A DNA stretch of 64,000 nt. It comes from Tissierella sp. P1. GTDB lineage: Bacteria; Bacillota; Clostridia; Tissierellales; Tissierellaceae. Below the pieces are notes generated by a model. The model was not told the DNA's origin, searched no databases, and saw nothing but the letters and a program-made list of their open reading frames with translations. Shown piece by piece: positions 27,750 through 36,918 of this stretch (the first letter of the stretch is position 1; every line of letters starts with the position of its first letter). The stretch lies in NCBI RefSeq assembly GCF_002266425.1, contig NZ_NPMN01000015.1:44562-108561 (forward strand). The letters run 5' to 3'. Both the position numbers and the translations under genes were made by a program.

Positions 27750-27783
27750 AAGGGCATCATCCTTTCAAAAAGATGATGCCCTT
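27750..27783. terminator. Bidirectional terminator
   Basis: AAGGGCATCATC and GATGATGCCCTT, an exact 12-bp stem, between the convergent FakA-C-like gene and ddh. Confidence 0.8.
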
Positions 27784-27815
27784 AAAATATTTTATATAAG
27801 CATACTATGAGCTTT

Positions 27816-28793
27816 CTATAGTAATTCCTTTCTCAATTCTTCACCTGTCTTAGGTGATAAGTATCCTAGAGGAACATCAAATATAGTTATAGCACCGGTT
27901 TTGCCTTCACATGCCATTCTATGGACTGCTCTAGCATAGGCGACTAAAACTGATGAGGTAAATTCTGGATTGCTTTCAAGAGTTAAATTAAATTCCATTT
28001 TTTGCTTAGTATCAAGTCCAGTATTACCAGTTCGAATGACAAATCCTCCATGAGGCATTTTACTATGATTTATCTTTAGCTCTTCTTCAGATATGAAAGA
28101 TATAGAGGTATCATATCCTGCAAAATAATTAGGCATAATTTTTATTTCGTTTTCTATTCTATTTAAATCCTCATTATCCTCGCATACTACGTAACAAATT
28201 CTTTTGTGCCTTTCACAGGGAGGAACATTTATATCTTCGCAATTTCTGACCTTATCTAGAACTTCTTTAACGGGTACAGTATATTGTACTCCATTTTTTA
28301 CACCTTTAATTCTTCTTATGGCATCTGAATGACCTTGACTCACTCCATTGCCCCAAAAGGTATAATCTCTGCCATTAGGTAATACACACTGACCTAACAG
28401 CCTATTAAGTGAAAAGAGTCCTGGGTCCCAGCCAATAGATATAAGACTTAAGTTCTTTGATTTAGATGATACACCATTAATTTTATCAAAGTATTCAGGA
28501 ATTCTTCCGTGGTTGTCAAAACTATCTACTGTGTTGAAGTATTCTGCTACCATAGGCCCTTGTTCATCTAAATCCTTTGCTGAACCTCCGCATAGTATCA
28601 TTACATCGATTTTATCTTTATAATCTAATATATTAGAGATGTTTTCTACCTTAGATTCTGTGTCTAATGAATTAGGCTCCCTTCTAGTAAATATGGCAAT
28701 GAGTTCCATGTCTGGATTTTGATTTATAGCTAGTTCAGCTCCCTGACCTAGATTTCCGTACCCTACTATTCCAATTTTTATCTTGTTATTCAT
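27816..28793 (-). CDS. ddh: meso-Diaminopimelate D-dehydrogenase
   Basis: A 325-residue NADPH-dependent enzyme that converts tetrahydrodipicolinate directly to meso-diaminopimelate for lysine and peptidoglycan. The N-terminal dinucleotide motif is GIVGYGNLGQGAE. Substrate-domain motifs are SIGWDPGLFSLNR, FWGNGVSQGHSDAIRRI and MPHGGFVIRTG. Length is typical. Both strands around it end in a shared terminator; it stands alone on the minus strand. Confidence 0.95.
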   Translation of the reverse strand: MNNKIKIGIVGYGNLGQGAELAINQNPDMELIAIFTRREPNSLDTESKVENISNILDYKDKIDVMILCGGSAKDLDEQGPMVAEYFNTVDSFDNHGRIPEYFDKINGVSSKSKNLSLISIGWDPGLFSLNRLLGQCVLPNGRDYTFWGNGVSQGHSDAIRRIKGVKNGVQYTVPVKEVLDKVRNCEDINVPPCERHKRICYVVCEDNEDLNRIENEIKIMPNYFAGYDTSISFISEEELKINHSKMPHGGFVIRTGNTGLDTKQKMEFNLTLESNPEFTSSVLVAYARAVHRMACEGKTGAITIFDVPLGYLSPKTGEELRKELL

Positions 28794-28951
28794 AACACGC
28801 CTCCATAAATAAAATATAGTATTAAGATTATATCATTTACAAATGCATAATATAATATTATTCTATAACTAACTTAATATTATTAAAATTGTAATAATTG
28901 GGTATCAATATTTAGATTATGAAATACATAAACCTAAAGGGAGAGAAATAT

Positions 28952-30256
28952 ATGAATTATAATAGACAGATAGAGGAAATATCTAACTATTTCAGAAATA
29001 GTGAAAAAGAAATTGAAGACTTTAAGATAGGAATTGAATTTGAACATTTTGTAGTATATAAGGATAGCTTAAAAACCGTCTCCTATTATGGTGAGAATGG
29101 AGTAGGAGAAACCCTAAGTGAATTAGAGAAAAATGGATGGGAAGGAAAATACGAAGGGGAATATATTCTTGAATTAAGCAAAGACAATAAGACAATAACT
29201 CTTGAACCAGGTAGTCAGTTAGAGTTAAGTATAAATGCTAAAAAGAACATAGAGGATATTGAAAAGGAATATTTGGAATTCTTAGAAGAGATAATCCCAG
29301 TGCTTGATAAAAAGAACCAAGGATTAATTACTACAGCATATCATCCAAATACTAAAATAGAAGAGATAAAACTTTTACCTAAGAAAAGATATGATCTTAT
29401 GTTTAATTACTTTAAAACCAAGGGTAAGCATGCTCATAATATGATGAAGGGAACTGCGGCACTACAAGTATCATTAGATTATAAATCTGAAGAGGATTAT
29501 AAAAGAAAGTTTAGAATAGCAAATGCTCTATCACCAGTATTATATGGATTATTTGATAATGGATTTTACTTTGAAGGAGAACGATGGAATAAATATAATT
29601 TAAGGACTCATATATGGAACAATTGCGATGATGATAGATCAGGTATAGTTGATAATGCATTAGAAGATGATTTTAGCTATAAAAGGTATGCTGAATATAT
29701 ACTCAATAGACCGCCGATCTTTATATTTAAAGGTAAGGATGTAATTCCAACAGGAGAAAAGAAAGTTAAAGATATATTTAATCCTGAAGATTATGATAGA
29801 GAAGAACTAGAACATTTATTAACAATGTTTTTCCCAGATGTAAGAACTAAGAAATATATTGAAATAAGAATGATGGATTCAGTTCCATACCCCTTGAATT
29901 TTGGCGCAGTAGCTTTACTAAAGGGAATATTCTATAATGAAGAGAATTTAGACAAAATATATGATTATATTAAAGATATAAGCTTAGAAGATATAAAGAA
30001 AGCCAAGGAAGATATTATAGAGAATGGATTGAATGGTAAGCTAAAGGATAGAACAGTTCTCGAAATAGGTAAATGGATAGTGCAATTAGCAAAGGAAGGA
30101 CTAAATTCAGATGAAGTTAAATATATCCTGCCTCTTGAGAAAATTGTAAATGAAGGCAAAAACCCTTATGAAATCACTAGAGAAAAGGTTGAAATTGGAA
30201 AAAAGGAGTCTTTAAGTTGGTGTTTGTTAAATAATTTAGTTGAGGTGAAAAGATGA
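28952..30256 (+). CDS. Glutamate-cysteine ligase, GCS2/plant-like type
   Basis: A 434-residue ATP-dependent ligase of the GCS2 superfamily (FKIGIEFEHFVV near the N-terminus, TLEPGSQLELS, HAHNMMKGTAALQVSLDY, KYIEIRMMDSVPYPLNFG). GCS2 enzymes join the gamma-carboxyl of glutamate to cysteine. The start at 28952 has AAAGGGAGAG upstream; an earlier ATG at 28919 lacks one. The stop overlaps by four bases an ATP-grasp gene, so the two products probably act in sequence on a gamma-glutamyl compound. Clostridia often lack glutathione, so the end product is open. A gamma-glutamyl ligase for another amine is possible. Confidence 0.8.
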   Translation: MNYNRQIEEISNYFRNSEKEIEDFKIGIEFEHFVVYKDSLKTVSYYGENGVGETLSELEKNGWEGKYEGEYILELSKDNKTITLEPGSQLELSINAKKNIEDIEKEYLEFLEEIIPVLDKKNQGLITTAYHPNTKIEEIKLLPKKRYDLMFNYFKTKGKHAHNMMKGTAALQVSLDYKSEEDYKRKFRIANALSPVLYGLFDNGFYFEGERWNKYNLRTHIWNNCDDDRSGIVDNALEDDFSYKRYAEYILNRPPIFIFKGKDVIPTGEKKVKDIFNPEDYDREELEHLLTMFFPDVRTKKYIEIRMMDSVPYPLNFGAVALLKGIFYNEENLDKIYDYIKDISLEDIKKAKEDIIENGLNGKLKDRTVLEIGKWIVQLAKEGLNSDEVKYILPLEKIVNEGKNPYEITREKVEIGKKESLSWCLLNNLVEVKR

Positions 30257-31572
30257 GCTGGAAGGAAATAAATAAAGAATATATAAATTTAATTAAATCT
30301 GATCCAGAAGGATATATTGCTGATTACAAAGTAGCTAAGGAAAAGGTTGCGAATTCTACTGCAATATATAAGGGGAAACCAGTACCTTTTCTTTATCATC
30401 CAATGTTTTATACAGAGGAAGACATAGAAAACTTTAGAAAAATTGGTGACACTTTAATATCTATAACAAATAAAGTAACACAAAGATATTTAGATTCAAA
30501 AGAGTTTAGAAAAAAATTTGAATATAGTCCACTTTTAGAAGAATTAATTCTTGTAGATAGCGGCTATGATATTAATGTTCCTATAGGAAGGTTTGATCTT
30601 TTTTATAATAATAAGGATAATTTTAAGTTTTGTGAATTAAATACAGATGGTTCTTCAGCTATGAATGAAGACAATACTATAGGAAATATATTGCTTCAAA
30701 CAAAAGGATTGCAGGATTTTTCACAGAAACATAGCTTGGCCTTATTTGAATTAATAAACAGATGGGTTGATGACAGCATTAGCATATTTAGAAAATGGAA
30801 TAGTGAAATTGAAAAGCCAAATGTTGCAATCGTAGATTTCACTGAGTCTGGAACATCTAAAGAATTTGAAGTATTTAAAAATGCCTTTATTAAGAAAGGA
30901 TATAATACTATAATAGCAGACCCTAGGGAGTTAAAATATAGAAATGGACATTTATACTTTGAAGATTTTAAGATAGATTTAGTATATAGGAGAATAGTTA
31001 CCTTTGAATTAATAGAAAAGGCTCATGAGGTACCGGACTTTATAGAAGCATATAAAAACAAAGCATTTTGCTGTATAGGCTCTATTAAATCCCAAATAAT
31101 TCATAACAAGATAATATTTAAGATATTGCATGATGAGGATACTTTAGAATTTTTATCAGAAGATGAAAGAAATTTTGTAAAAAGACATATACCAGTTACG
31201 GGATTATTTAAAGGAGAAAAAGAGGTATATAATAAAGTATTAAGTGATAAGGATAAATATATTATGAAACCCTTAGATTTAAATGCTTCAAGAGGAGTAT
31301 ATGCAGGAAGAGATTTATCTCAAGATGAGTGGGAGAAAAGATTAGATGAATCCTTTGATAAAGATTATCTTTATCAAGAATTCTTTGAACCCTTTACAAG
31401 GGAACATGTTATATTTGAAGATGATGAATTAAAAATAGAAGAATTTAGATCTATAGTCGGTCTCTTTATGTATAAAGAGAAATTTGCAGGAATTTATACT
31501 AGAATAGGGAAAAATAATATAATATCAGGTGTAACAGATTATTATACTTTACCGAATATTTTAGTAAGATAA
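30253..31572 (+). CDS. Glutathionylspermidine-synthase-like ATP-grasp ligase
   Basis: A 439-residue protein. The N-terminal half has the pre-ATP-grasp pattern of the glutathionylspermidine synthase family (PIGRFDLFYN, KFCELNTDGSSAMNED). The C-terminal half is ATP-grasp-like (IIHNKIIFKILHD, YIMKPLDLNASRGVYAG, LYQEFFEPF). Such enzymes form amide bonds between a carboxylate of a peptide and an amine. Coupled to a glutamate-cysteine ligase (ATGA overlap), it could add glycine or another amine to gamma-glutamylcysteine, in place of a classical GshB. No spermidine amidase domain is present. Substrate is inferred from context only. Confidence 0.65.
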   Translation: MSWKEINKEYINLIKSDPEGYIADYKVAKEKVANSTAIYKGKPVPFLYHPMFYTEEDIENFRKIGDTLISITNKVTQRYLDSKEFRKKFEYSPLLEELILVDSGYDINVPIGRFDLFYNNKDNFKFCELNTDGSSAMNEDNTIGNILLQTKGLQDFSQKHSLALFELINRWVDDSISIFRKWNSEIEKPNVAIVDFTESGTSKEFEVFKNAFIKKGYNTIIADPRELKYRNGHLYFEDFKIDLVYRRIVTFELIEKAHEVPDFIEAYKNKAFCCIGSIKSQIIHNKIIFKILHDEDTLEFLSEDERNFVKRHIPVTGLFKGEKEVYNKVLSDKDKYIMKPLDLNASRGVYAGRDLSQDEWEKRLDESFDKDYLYQEFFEPFTREHVIFEDDELKIEEFRSIVGLFMYKEKFAGIYTRIGKNNIISGVTDYYTLPNILVR

Positions 31573-31613
31573 ATTAGAAAACGTTTGATATCACTTTAGG
31601 GTAGTAGTATAAC
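31570..31613 (+). repeat. Degenerate copy of the T-box promoter region
   Basis: TTGATA-N17-TATAAC (31585-31613) with flanks that match 33364-33408 over about 45 bases (roughly 37 identities and one gap). It reads into a short stretch ended by the hairpin at 31641, with no gene. Confidence 0.55.
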
Positions 31614-31640
31614 CTAACTTTGCAGTTAATTAGATAGAAA

Positions 31641-31688
31641 AACAGCCTAGAAATCTTTGAATTATTGGATTTTAGGCTGTTAATTTTT
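31641..31688 (+). terminator. Terminator after the thiol-ligase operon
   Basis: AACAGCCTA and TAGGCTGTT arms with inner AAATC/GGATTT pairing, followed by AATTTTTT. Confidence 0.8.
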
Positions 31689-31838
31689 TAGATATCAAGA
31701 CTTGAAATGTCCTGCTGTATTTATTAAAAGAAGTAACTGTAAAACTATGATGATGCGTTGAGCTATCTTAGAATATATCCTATACTTAAATTAGTATAAT
31801 GAATAAATAGAGATTAAAAACAGATGAGGGGGATTTTA

Positions 31839-33086
31839 ATGAGGAATAAAGGCATGATAAGATTCAATGTATTAATTTTGACTGTTGTGTTGGGGTTAAG
31901 CATGTTAACAGGGTGTGTGTCTAAAGATAGGACTATGACAACTGCAATGGAAGCATCACATTATGGTATAGTGGAAACCAATATGTCTATGGAAGAAAAA
32001 CTTGAGGATTTTGAGTATATGTATGAGCTTTTAAAGGATAATTATCCTTTTTTTAAAGTCAACAAAAGATTACATAATGTAGATTGGTTAGGGAATAAGA
32101 AACAATATACAAGAAAAATAAAAAGTACCCAAAATGATGCCGAATTTTTGGTATCTATAAACGATATATTAAATGATTTAAATAATCCTCACACTCATGT
32201 TTTTAATGGTGAGGTGTACAATCGTTATTATAAACATTTTTATCCTTTCCAGCATGATGTTCTCAATTATGAGAGAGCAATGGCAAGATATGGTTTTGAT
32301 GGAAATGTGGAGACTATACAGATTAATCCTGAGTATAATTTTTTAATTAGTAATGAACCTGTTTTAAAGACAGATATTTTAATTGAAAATAAATTAGCAT
32401 ATTTAAAAATAGAATCTATGTCTGCTTATCATATAGAAGAGGATTATTCTAGAATACAGGATTTTCTTAAAGAGGTAGAAGACTATGAAAAGCTTATTAT
32501 AGATATAAGAGGAAATCTTGGAGGTTTTGATAAGTATTGGCAGAACCTAGTTGAATTTTTAATAGATGAAGCAAAAACAACTAAATATTATTCTTTTTTT
32601 AGGGGAGATTATAGAGATAAATACAGGATGTATAAAGTATCATCAGTGAAGCCAGTTGATAATTTAGATGAAGAAATCTTAGCAAAATTTCCTCCAGAAG
32701 TAAAAACAGATTTTGACGAATATACCATAAATTATATTATGTTATATCCATCGAATGTGTTGGATTTCAAAGGTAAAGTATATTTGCTGGTAGATAGGAA
32801 TGTTTTTTCATCCTCTGAAAAGTTTGCTTCTTTTGCTAAGGACACAGGTTTTGCCACTTTAGTTGGAGAAACCACAGGAGGTGATAGGGTTTTCCCAGAG
32901 ATTCCATTTGCATATTTACCAAATAGCGGACTGGTGATTCGATTTAGTGCAGAACTAGGAATCAATTCTGATGGTACTATAAATATGGAAACAAGAACAG
33001 TACCGGATATTCAGGTTGATCCCACTCCTAATGAAGACTTTAAGCAAGATAAATGTATACAAGCAGTTATAGAAGATAAAAACTAA
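31839..33086 (+). CDS. S41-family peptidase, lipoprotein
   Basis: A 415-residue extracytoplasmic protein with a lipoprotein signal (LSMLTGC lipobox near residue 25) and a C-terminal-processing-peptidase-like S41 core: IIDIRGNLGG, then RNVFSSSEKFASFAK with the likely catalytic Ser/Lys, and GETTGGD. No PDZ domain is evident. GAGGGGG lies upstream of the ATG at 31839; an ATG 15 bases earlier overlaps that site and is rejected. It is preceded by an operonic gap and followed by a long non-coding stretch, so it is probably monocistronic. Substrate unknown. Confidence 0.85.
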   Translation: MRNKGMIRFNVLILTVVLGLSMLTGCVSKDRTMTTAMEASHYGIVETNMSMEEKLEDFEYMYELLKDNYPFFKVNKRLHNVDWLGNKKQYTRKIKSTQNDAEFLVSINDILNDLNNPHTHVFNGEVYNRYYKHFYPFQHDVLNYERAMARYGFDGNVETIQINPEYNFLISNEPVLKTDILIENKLAYLKIESMSAYHIEEDYSRIQDFLKEVEDYEKLIIDIRGNLGGFDKYWQNLVEFLIDEAKTTKYYSFFRGDYRDKYRMYKVSSVKPVDNLDEEILAKFPPEVKTDFDEYTINYIMLYPSNVLDFKGKVYLLVDRNVFSSSEKFASFAKDTGFATLVGETTGGDRVFPEIPFAYLPNSGLVIRFSAELGINSDGTINMETRTVPDIQVDPTPNEDFKQDKCIQAVIEDKN

Positions 33087-33379
33087 ATAATTGTTAGAAA
33101 TGATATTGATTTATATTATGAATTTTGCAATAAAAAAGAATAAAAACAGCATATAATCTTTTAAAATACAGGTTAGTAGAAAATTATAATTGAATGGTAA
33201 GCATATAATAGCACATGGATTCTGGTTAGGTTTCTAAATGAGCCAATAAAGTAGACTTATAAACATTTAATAGGAAGAAAATTCTTTATCCGACCAAAAG
33301 ATTCACAGGGGAGTTTGAGAGGAACTAAGGTATAGAATTAACTTACCAATATTTTAATAAAATAAATTTAGAAAACATT
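33087..33379. other. Non-coding stretch before the T-box
   Basis: AT-rich sequence with no gene, repeat or clear hairpin that I can support. Confidence 0.5.
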
Positions 33380-33408
33380 TGACATCGCTTTAAAGTAATA
33401 GTATAATA
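33380..33408 (+). promoter_or_regulatory. Promoter of the T-box transcript
   Basis: TTGACA (33380-33385), 17-base spacer, TATAAT (33403-33408): exact consensus. Confidence 0.88.
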
Positions 33409-33424
33409 ATAAAAATATTAAAAA

Positions 33425-33707
33425 GCTTTGACTAAGAACTAGTAAGAGTAAAAAAATCCCTTAGAGAGAGTTACCGGTTGGTGAGAGGTGCAAGGGATGT
33501 TATTCCGAATACATCTTAAGAGCTACTTGCTGAAAGGTACTACACCTATTAGGTTCAGTCGGCAATCTGCACCCGTTATAGTGCTAGGGTACTCACATTT
33601 ATGTCGGTACTTGATAAGATTGATATCGTGAGATATTGGTGAACTAAGGTGGTAACACGGGAAATTACCCGTCCTTTGTGTATTTTTATACAGAGGACGG
33701 GTTTTTT
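33425..33707 (+). ncRNA. T-box leader, specifier UAC (tyrosine)
   Basis: A complete T-box riboswitch. Stem I contains AGAGAG and GGTTGGTGAG-type distal elements. The specifier region is CCGAA-TAC-ATC (UAC at 33510-33512, a Tyr codon). The T-box itself is AACTAAGGTGGTAACACGG (33642-33660), whose TGGT bulge would pair with the ACCA end of a tRNA with discriminator A, as in tRNA-Tyr. The terminator is ACCCGTCCT/AGGACGGGT followed by TTTTTT (33667-33707). Uncharged tRNA-Tyr would prevent termination and turn on the lyase gene downstream. The specifier is my reading of the loop and is the least certain point. Confidence 0.88.
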
Positions 33708-33973
33708 ATTTCTAAGTTTATAACTAATAGGGAAGTTCTGCTTTTATCTTTTTTAGATTAAGAGCTTGACATCAATGAGTTTTAAACAGATTATTGGAAT
33801 CTTTGATTTCATGCAAGTAGCTTATGCAGTGGCCAAGAAAAGCTGCTACTAATGTTTTCTTAGAAGCTTTTTACCATAAAGGGGATGATTAAATTGGATT
33901 CTGACTATTATTATTTAATTAAAAAATACAAAACTCAAATACAAAATTTAATCAAAATGGAGGTTTAATAATT
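33708..33973 (+). other. Leader between T-box terminator and lyase gene
   Basis: No gene seen. It includes one imperfect hairpin (GTAGC near 33820 with GCTAC near 33848) and ends with AATGGAGGT, the ribosome site of the next gene. Confidence 0.4.
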
Positions 33974-35421
33974 ATGTCAAAAATTAGATTTTTTAGTGGA
34001 GAACAAATTCCCCTTGAGATGCATAAAGTGCGTATAGTTCAAAAATTAGAGTTACTACCAGTTGAAAAAAGATTAGAATGTATGAAGGCAGCTGGAAATA
34101 ATACATTCCTTTTAAATAATAGGGATGTATTTATGGATATGTTGACAGATAGTGGAGTAAATGCTATGAGTGATAGACAACAGGCAGCTATGCTGGTTGC
34201 AGATGATAGTTACGCTGGTAGTGAAACCTTTGTAAGACTTGAAGAAAAAATACGAGAAATATTTGGGACAGAATTCTTCTTGCCAACTCACCAAGGAAGG
34301 GCATGTGAAAATATCCTTGCACAATCTTTTGTTACATCTGGCTCTATTGTTCCAATGAACTATCATTTTACAACTACTAAGGCTCATATCATTCTTAATG
34401 GAGGAAGCGTTGAAGAGATTATTATAGATAAAGGCATAGAAGTAAACAATGATCATCCCTTCAAAGGTAATATGGATATAGATAAATTAAAGTCTATAAT
34501 AGAGGAGAATGGTTCAGAAAAAATTGCATTTGTTCGCATGGAGCTGGAACAAATTTAATAGGTGGTCAGCCATTTTCCCTTGGAAATTTAGAAGAAGTAA
34601 AGGAAGTATGTAATAAACATGGAATATTATTAGTATTAGATGCTAGTCTATTAGCAGATAATTTGCATTTTATTAAGGAAAGAGAAGAAAGATGTAAATT
34701 AATGGGCATTAGAGAGATTACTTTAGCATTATCATCTTTATGTGATATAATTTATTTCTCAGCTCGTAAACTAGGATTTGCAAGAGGCGGAGGGATATGT
34801 ACCAACAATAAAGAGTTATACATGAAAATGAGAGAGCTAATAACTCTATATGAAGGATTTCTAACATATGGGGGGATGTCTGTCAGGGAGATGGAGGCAT
34901 TAACAGTAGGTCTTGATGAAACTATGGATGAAAACATTATTAATCAAGGACCTGAATTCATTTCATTTATGACTGACGAACTAATTAAGAATGGTGTTCC
35001 AGTTGTTACACCATCAGGGGGACTAGGCTGTCATATAGATGCAATGCAATTTGTATCTCATATACCTCAAGAGGAGTACCCAGCAGGAGCATTAGGTGCT
35101 GCATTATATATATCTGGTGGTATACGTGGTATGGAACGTGGAACTATGTCCGAACAAAGAGATGAAGATGGTAATGAGGTCTTCTCTAATATGGAATTAC
35201 TAAGACTTGCAATGCCTCGTAGAGTATTTACATTATCCCAAGTTAAATATGCCATAGATAGGATTACTTGGCTTCATAAGAATCGCCATTTAATAGGGGG
35301 GCTAAAGTTTGTTGAGGAACCAAAGAATCTTAGGTTCTTCTTTGGTAGATTAGAAGCCACATCAGATTGGCAAGAAAAATTAGTAGAAAAATTTAGACAG
35401 GACTTCCCAGATAGTTTATAG
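33974..35421 (+). CDS. Tryptophanase/tyrosine phenol-lyase-family PLP enzyme (one apparent frameshift)
   Basis: A beta-eliminating lyase of the TnaA/Tpl family: NTFLLNNRDVFMDMLTDSG, YAGSETF, LPTHQGRACEN, GGQPFSL, the PLP-lysine in SARKLGFA, and the C-terminal GLKFVEEPKNLRFFFGR. Literally it stops at 34558. The rest, starting GTNLIGGQP, is in another frame; one extra base near 34540 gives VRMxAGTNLIGGQP and about 483 residues. Where TnaA and Tpl have a conserved Arg (DSAR or DATR) this protein has DASLLADN, so the Arg is Leu. A tyrosine-type T-box precedes it, suggesting a role in tyrosine metabolism, but the altered site means the substrate may differ. Confidence 0.82.
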
Positions 35422-35521
35422 AAGATTATATATTCTCCTATTATTATTTTGTGATTAAGACTATCATAAAACTAGATATGATTTTATAATTGAGTCAAAA
35501 ATAAACTAATATATAAAAAGT

Positions 35522-35560
35522 GAACGAAGATATTTAGTATCTTCGTTCCTTTAATTTTTT
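35522..35560 (+). terminator. Terminator after the lyase gene
   Basis: GAACGAAGATA-TTTAG-TATCTTCGTTC, an exact 11-bp stem, then CTTTAATTTTTT. Confidence 0.88.
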
Positions 35561-35581
35561 GAAATTATTTATGAGAATCTA

Positions 35582-35625
35582 TTGACAAAGAATAAAAGAA
35601 CCTATATACTTAGTTACATAACTAA
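35582..35625 (+). promoter_or_regulatory. Promoter and operator of the GntR-ABC operon
   Basis: TTGACA (35582), 17-base spacer, TATACT (35605-35610), with an exact palindrome TTAGTTA-CA-TAACTAA (35610-35625) starting on the last base of the -10 and covering the predicted start site. A further CTAACCAACTAAC follows. This is where a GntR/YtrA-type repressor would block transcription. Confidence 0.75.
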
Positions 35626-35658
35626 CTAACCAACTAACAAACCCAAGGAGGTGGTAAT

Positions 35659-36026
35659 TTGTTAGACTTAAGTACGGATAAATCAATTTATGTGCAGATA
35701 GCGAGATAATTGAAAATGATATTTTACTAGGAAATTTAAAAGAGGAAGAACAAGCACCTTCTACAAATCAATTTGCAAAGATATATCAGATAAATCCAGC
35801 CACAGCTGGTAAAGGACTAAATATTCTGGTAGAAGAGGGTATTCTTTATAAGAAAAGAGGTATTGGCATGTTTGTAGCAGAAGGAGCAAGAAAAAAGATA
35901 ATTAAAAAAAGGCAATCTTCGTTTTTCAAAGAAATATTACCTGAGATAATGATAGAAGCTAATAGGCTGGAAATAACCACAGAAGAAATTATAAAGTTTA
36001 TTGAAGAATTTAGGGGAGGGGAATAG
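35659..36026 (+). CDS. GntR/YtrA-family repressor (one apparent frameshift)
   Basis: Joined, a ~122-residue GntR protein of the short YtrA type: N-terminal LSTDKSIYVQIA, then winged helix PSTNQFAKIYQINPATAGKG...EEGILYKKRGIGMFV (written APS in the literal frame) and a short C-terminal helix region with no ligand domain. TTG start behind AAGGAGGTGG. The literal frame stops at codon 17 (GCG AGA TAA); one extra G near 35703 gives IAEIIENDIL and restores the rest. It lies two bases before an ABC ATPase. YtrA-type regulators normally repress such transporter operons. Confidence 0.75.
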
Positions 36027-36027
36027 A

Positions 36028-36918
36028 ATGCTTGAAATAAAAAACTTAAACAAATCATATGGAAAAAATAAAGTGTTAACAGATATTAACTTGAATATTG
36101 AAGAAAATAAAATCTATGGATTGCTGGGAAGAAATGGAGCAGGAAAAACTACATTACTAAATTTAATATCTAGTCAAATATTAAGAAGTGCTGGAGAAAT
36201 CAAATTAGATAATGAGGATGTTTTTGAAAATTCAAAAGCAATGGAAGATATTTGTTTGGTAAAGGATTTCCCAAACTCTGTTAAAGAAAGAAAAGTAAAA
36301 GATATATTGACTCTAGCAAAAATTATATACAAAAACTGGGATGAAGAATATAAGGACTATTTAGTAAAGGAATTTAATCTGAATACTAAGAAAAAATTAT
36401 TAAAGTTATCAACTGGGAATCAAACCATTGTAGGATTAGTCATAGGTCTTGCTTCGAGATCAAGACTTACTATGTTTGATGAACCTACTTTAGGACTTGA
36501 TGCAGCAATGAGATATAAATTTTATAATTTACTTCTTGAAGACTATGAAAAAAATCCTAGAACAATAATAGTATCCACTCATCTAATAGATGAAGTAGCT
36601 AATCTATTTGAAGAGGTAATCATCATTAATGATGAGAGAATTACGCTAAAGGATGAAGTAAATGCACTTAAAGAAAGGTCATATTTCTTATCTGGTCGTG
36701 AAGATTTAATTAATTCAATTATAAAGGATAAGAAAGTAATTCATAGAGAAGAGTTTGGCTCTACTAAAATAGTAGGTATATATGGTAATTTAACAGAAAA
36801 AGAAACCAAATATATAAAAGATAATAATATTGAAATAAGTAATATACCACTTCAAAAGCTATTTATATATCTTACTGAAAATATTATGAAGGGAGAGTAT
36901 TCTAATGGGCGCAACTAA
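36028..36918 (+). CDS. ABC transporter ATP-binding protein
   Basis: A 296-residue ABC ATPase, starting at the ATG behind GGGGAGGGGAA (an earlier in-frame start lies inside the GntR gene). Walker A GRNGAGKTT, Walker B LTMFDEPTLGLD and H-loop IVSTHL are intact. The signature reads LSTGNQT instead of LSGGQ, a variant seen in YtrB-like ATPases. Its C-terminus overlaps the permease gene by 14 bases. With the GntR regulator this is a typical YtrA-type transporter operon. Confidence 0.9.
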   Translation: MLEIKNLNKSYGKNKVLTDINLNIEENKIYGLLGRNGAGKTTLLNLISSQILRSAGEIKLDNEDVFENSKAMEDICLVKDFPNSVKERKVKDILTLAKIIYKNWDEEYKDYLVKEFNLNTKKKLLKLSTGNQTIVGLVIGLASRSRLTMFDEPTLGLDAAMRYKFYNLLLEDYEKNPRTIIVSTHLIDEVANLFEEVIIINDERITLKDEVNALKERSYFLSGREDLINSIIKDKKVIHREEFGSTKIVGIYGNLTEKETKYIKDNNIEISNIPLQKLFIYLTENIMKGEYSNGRN

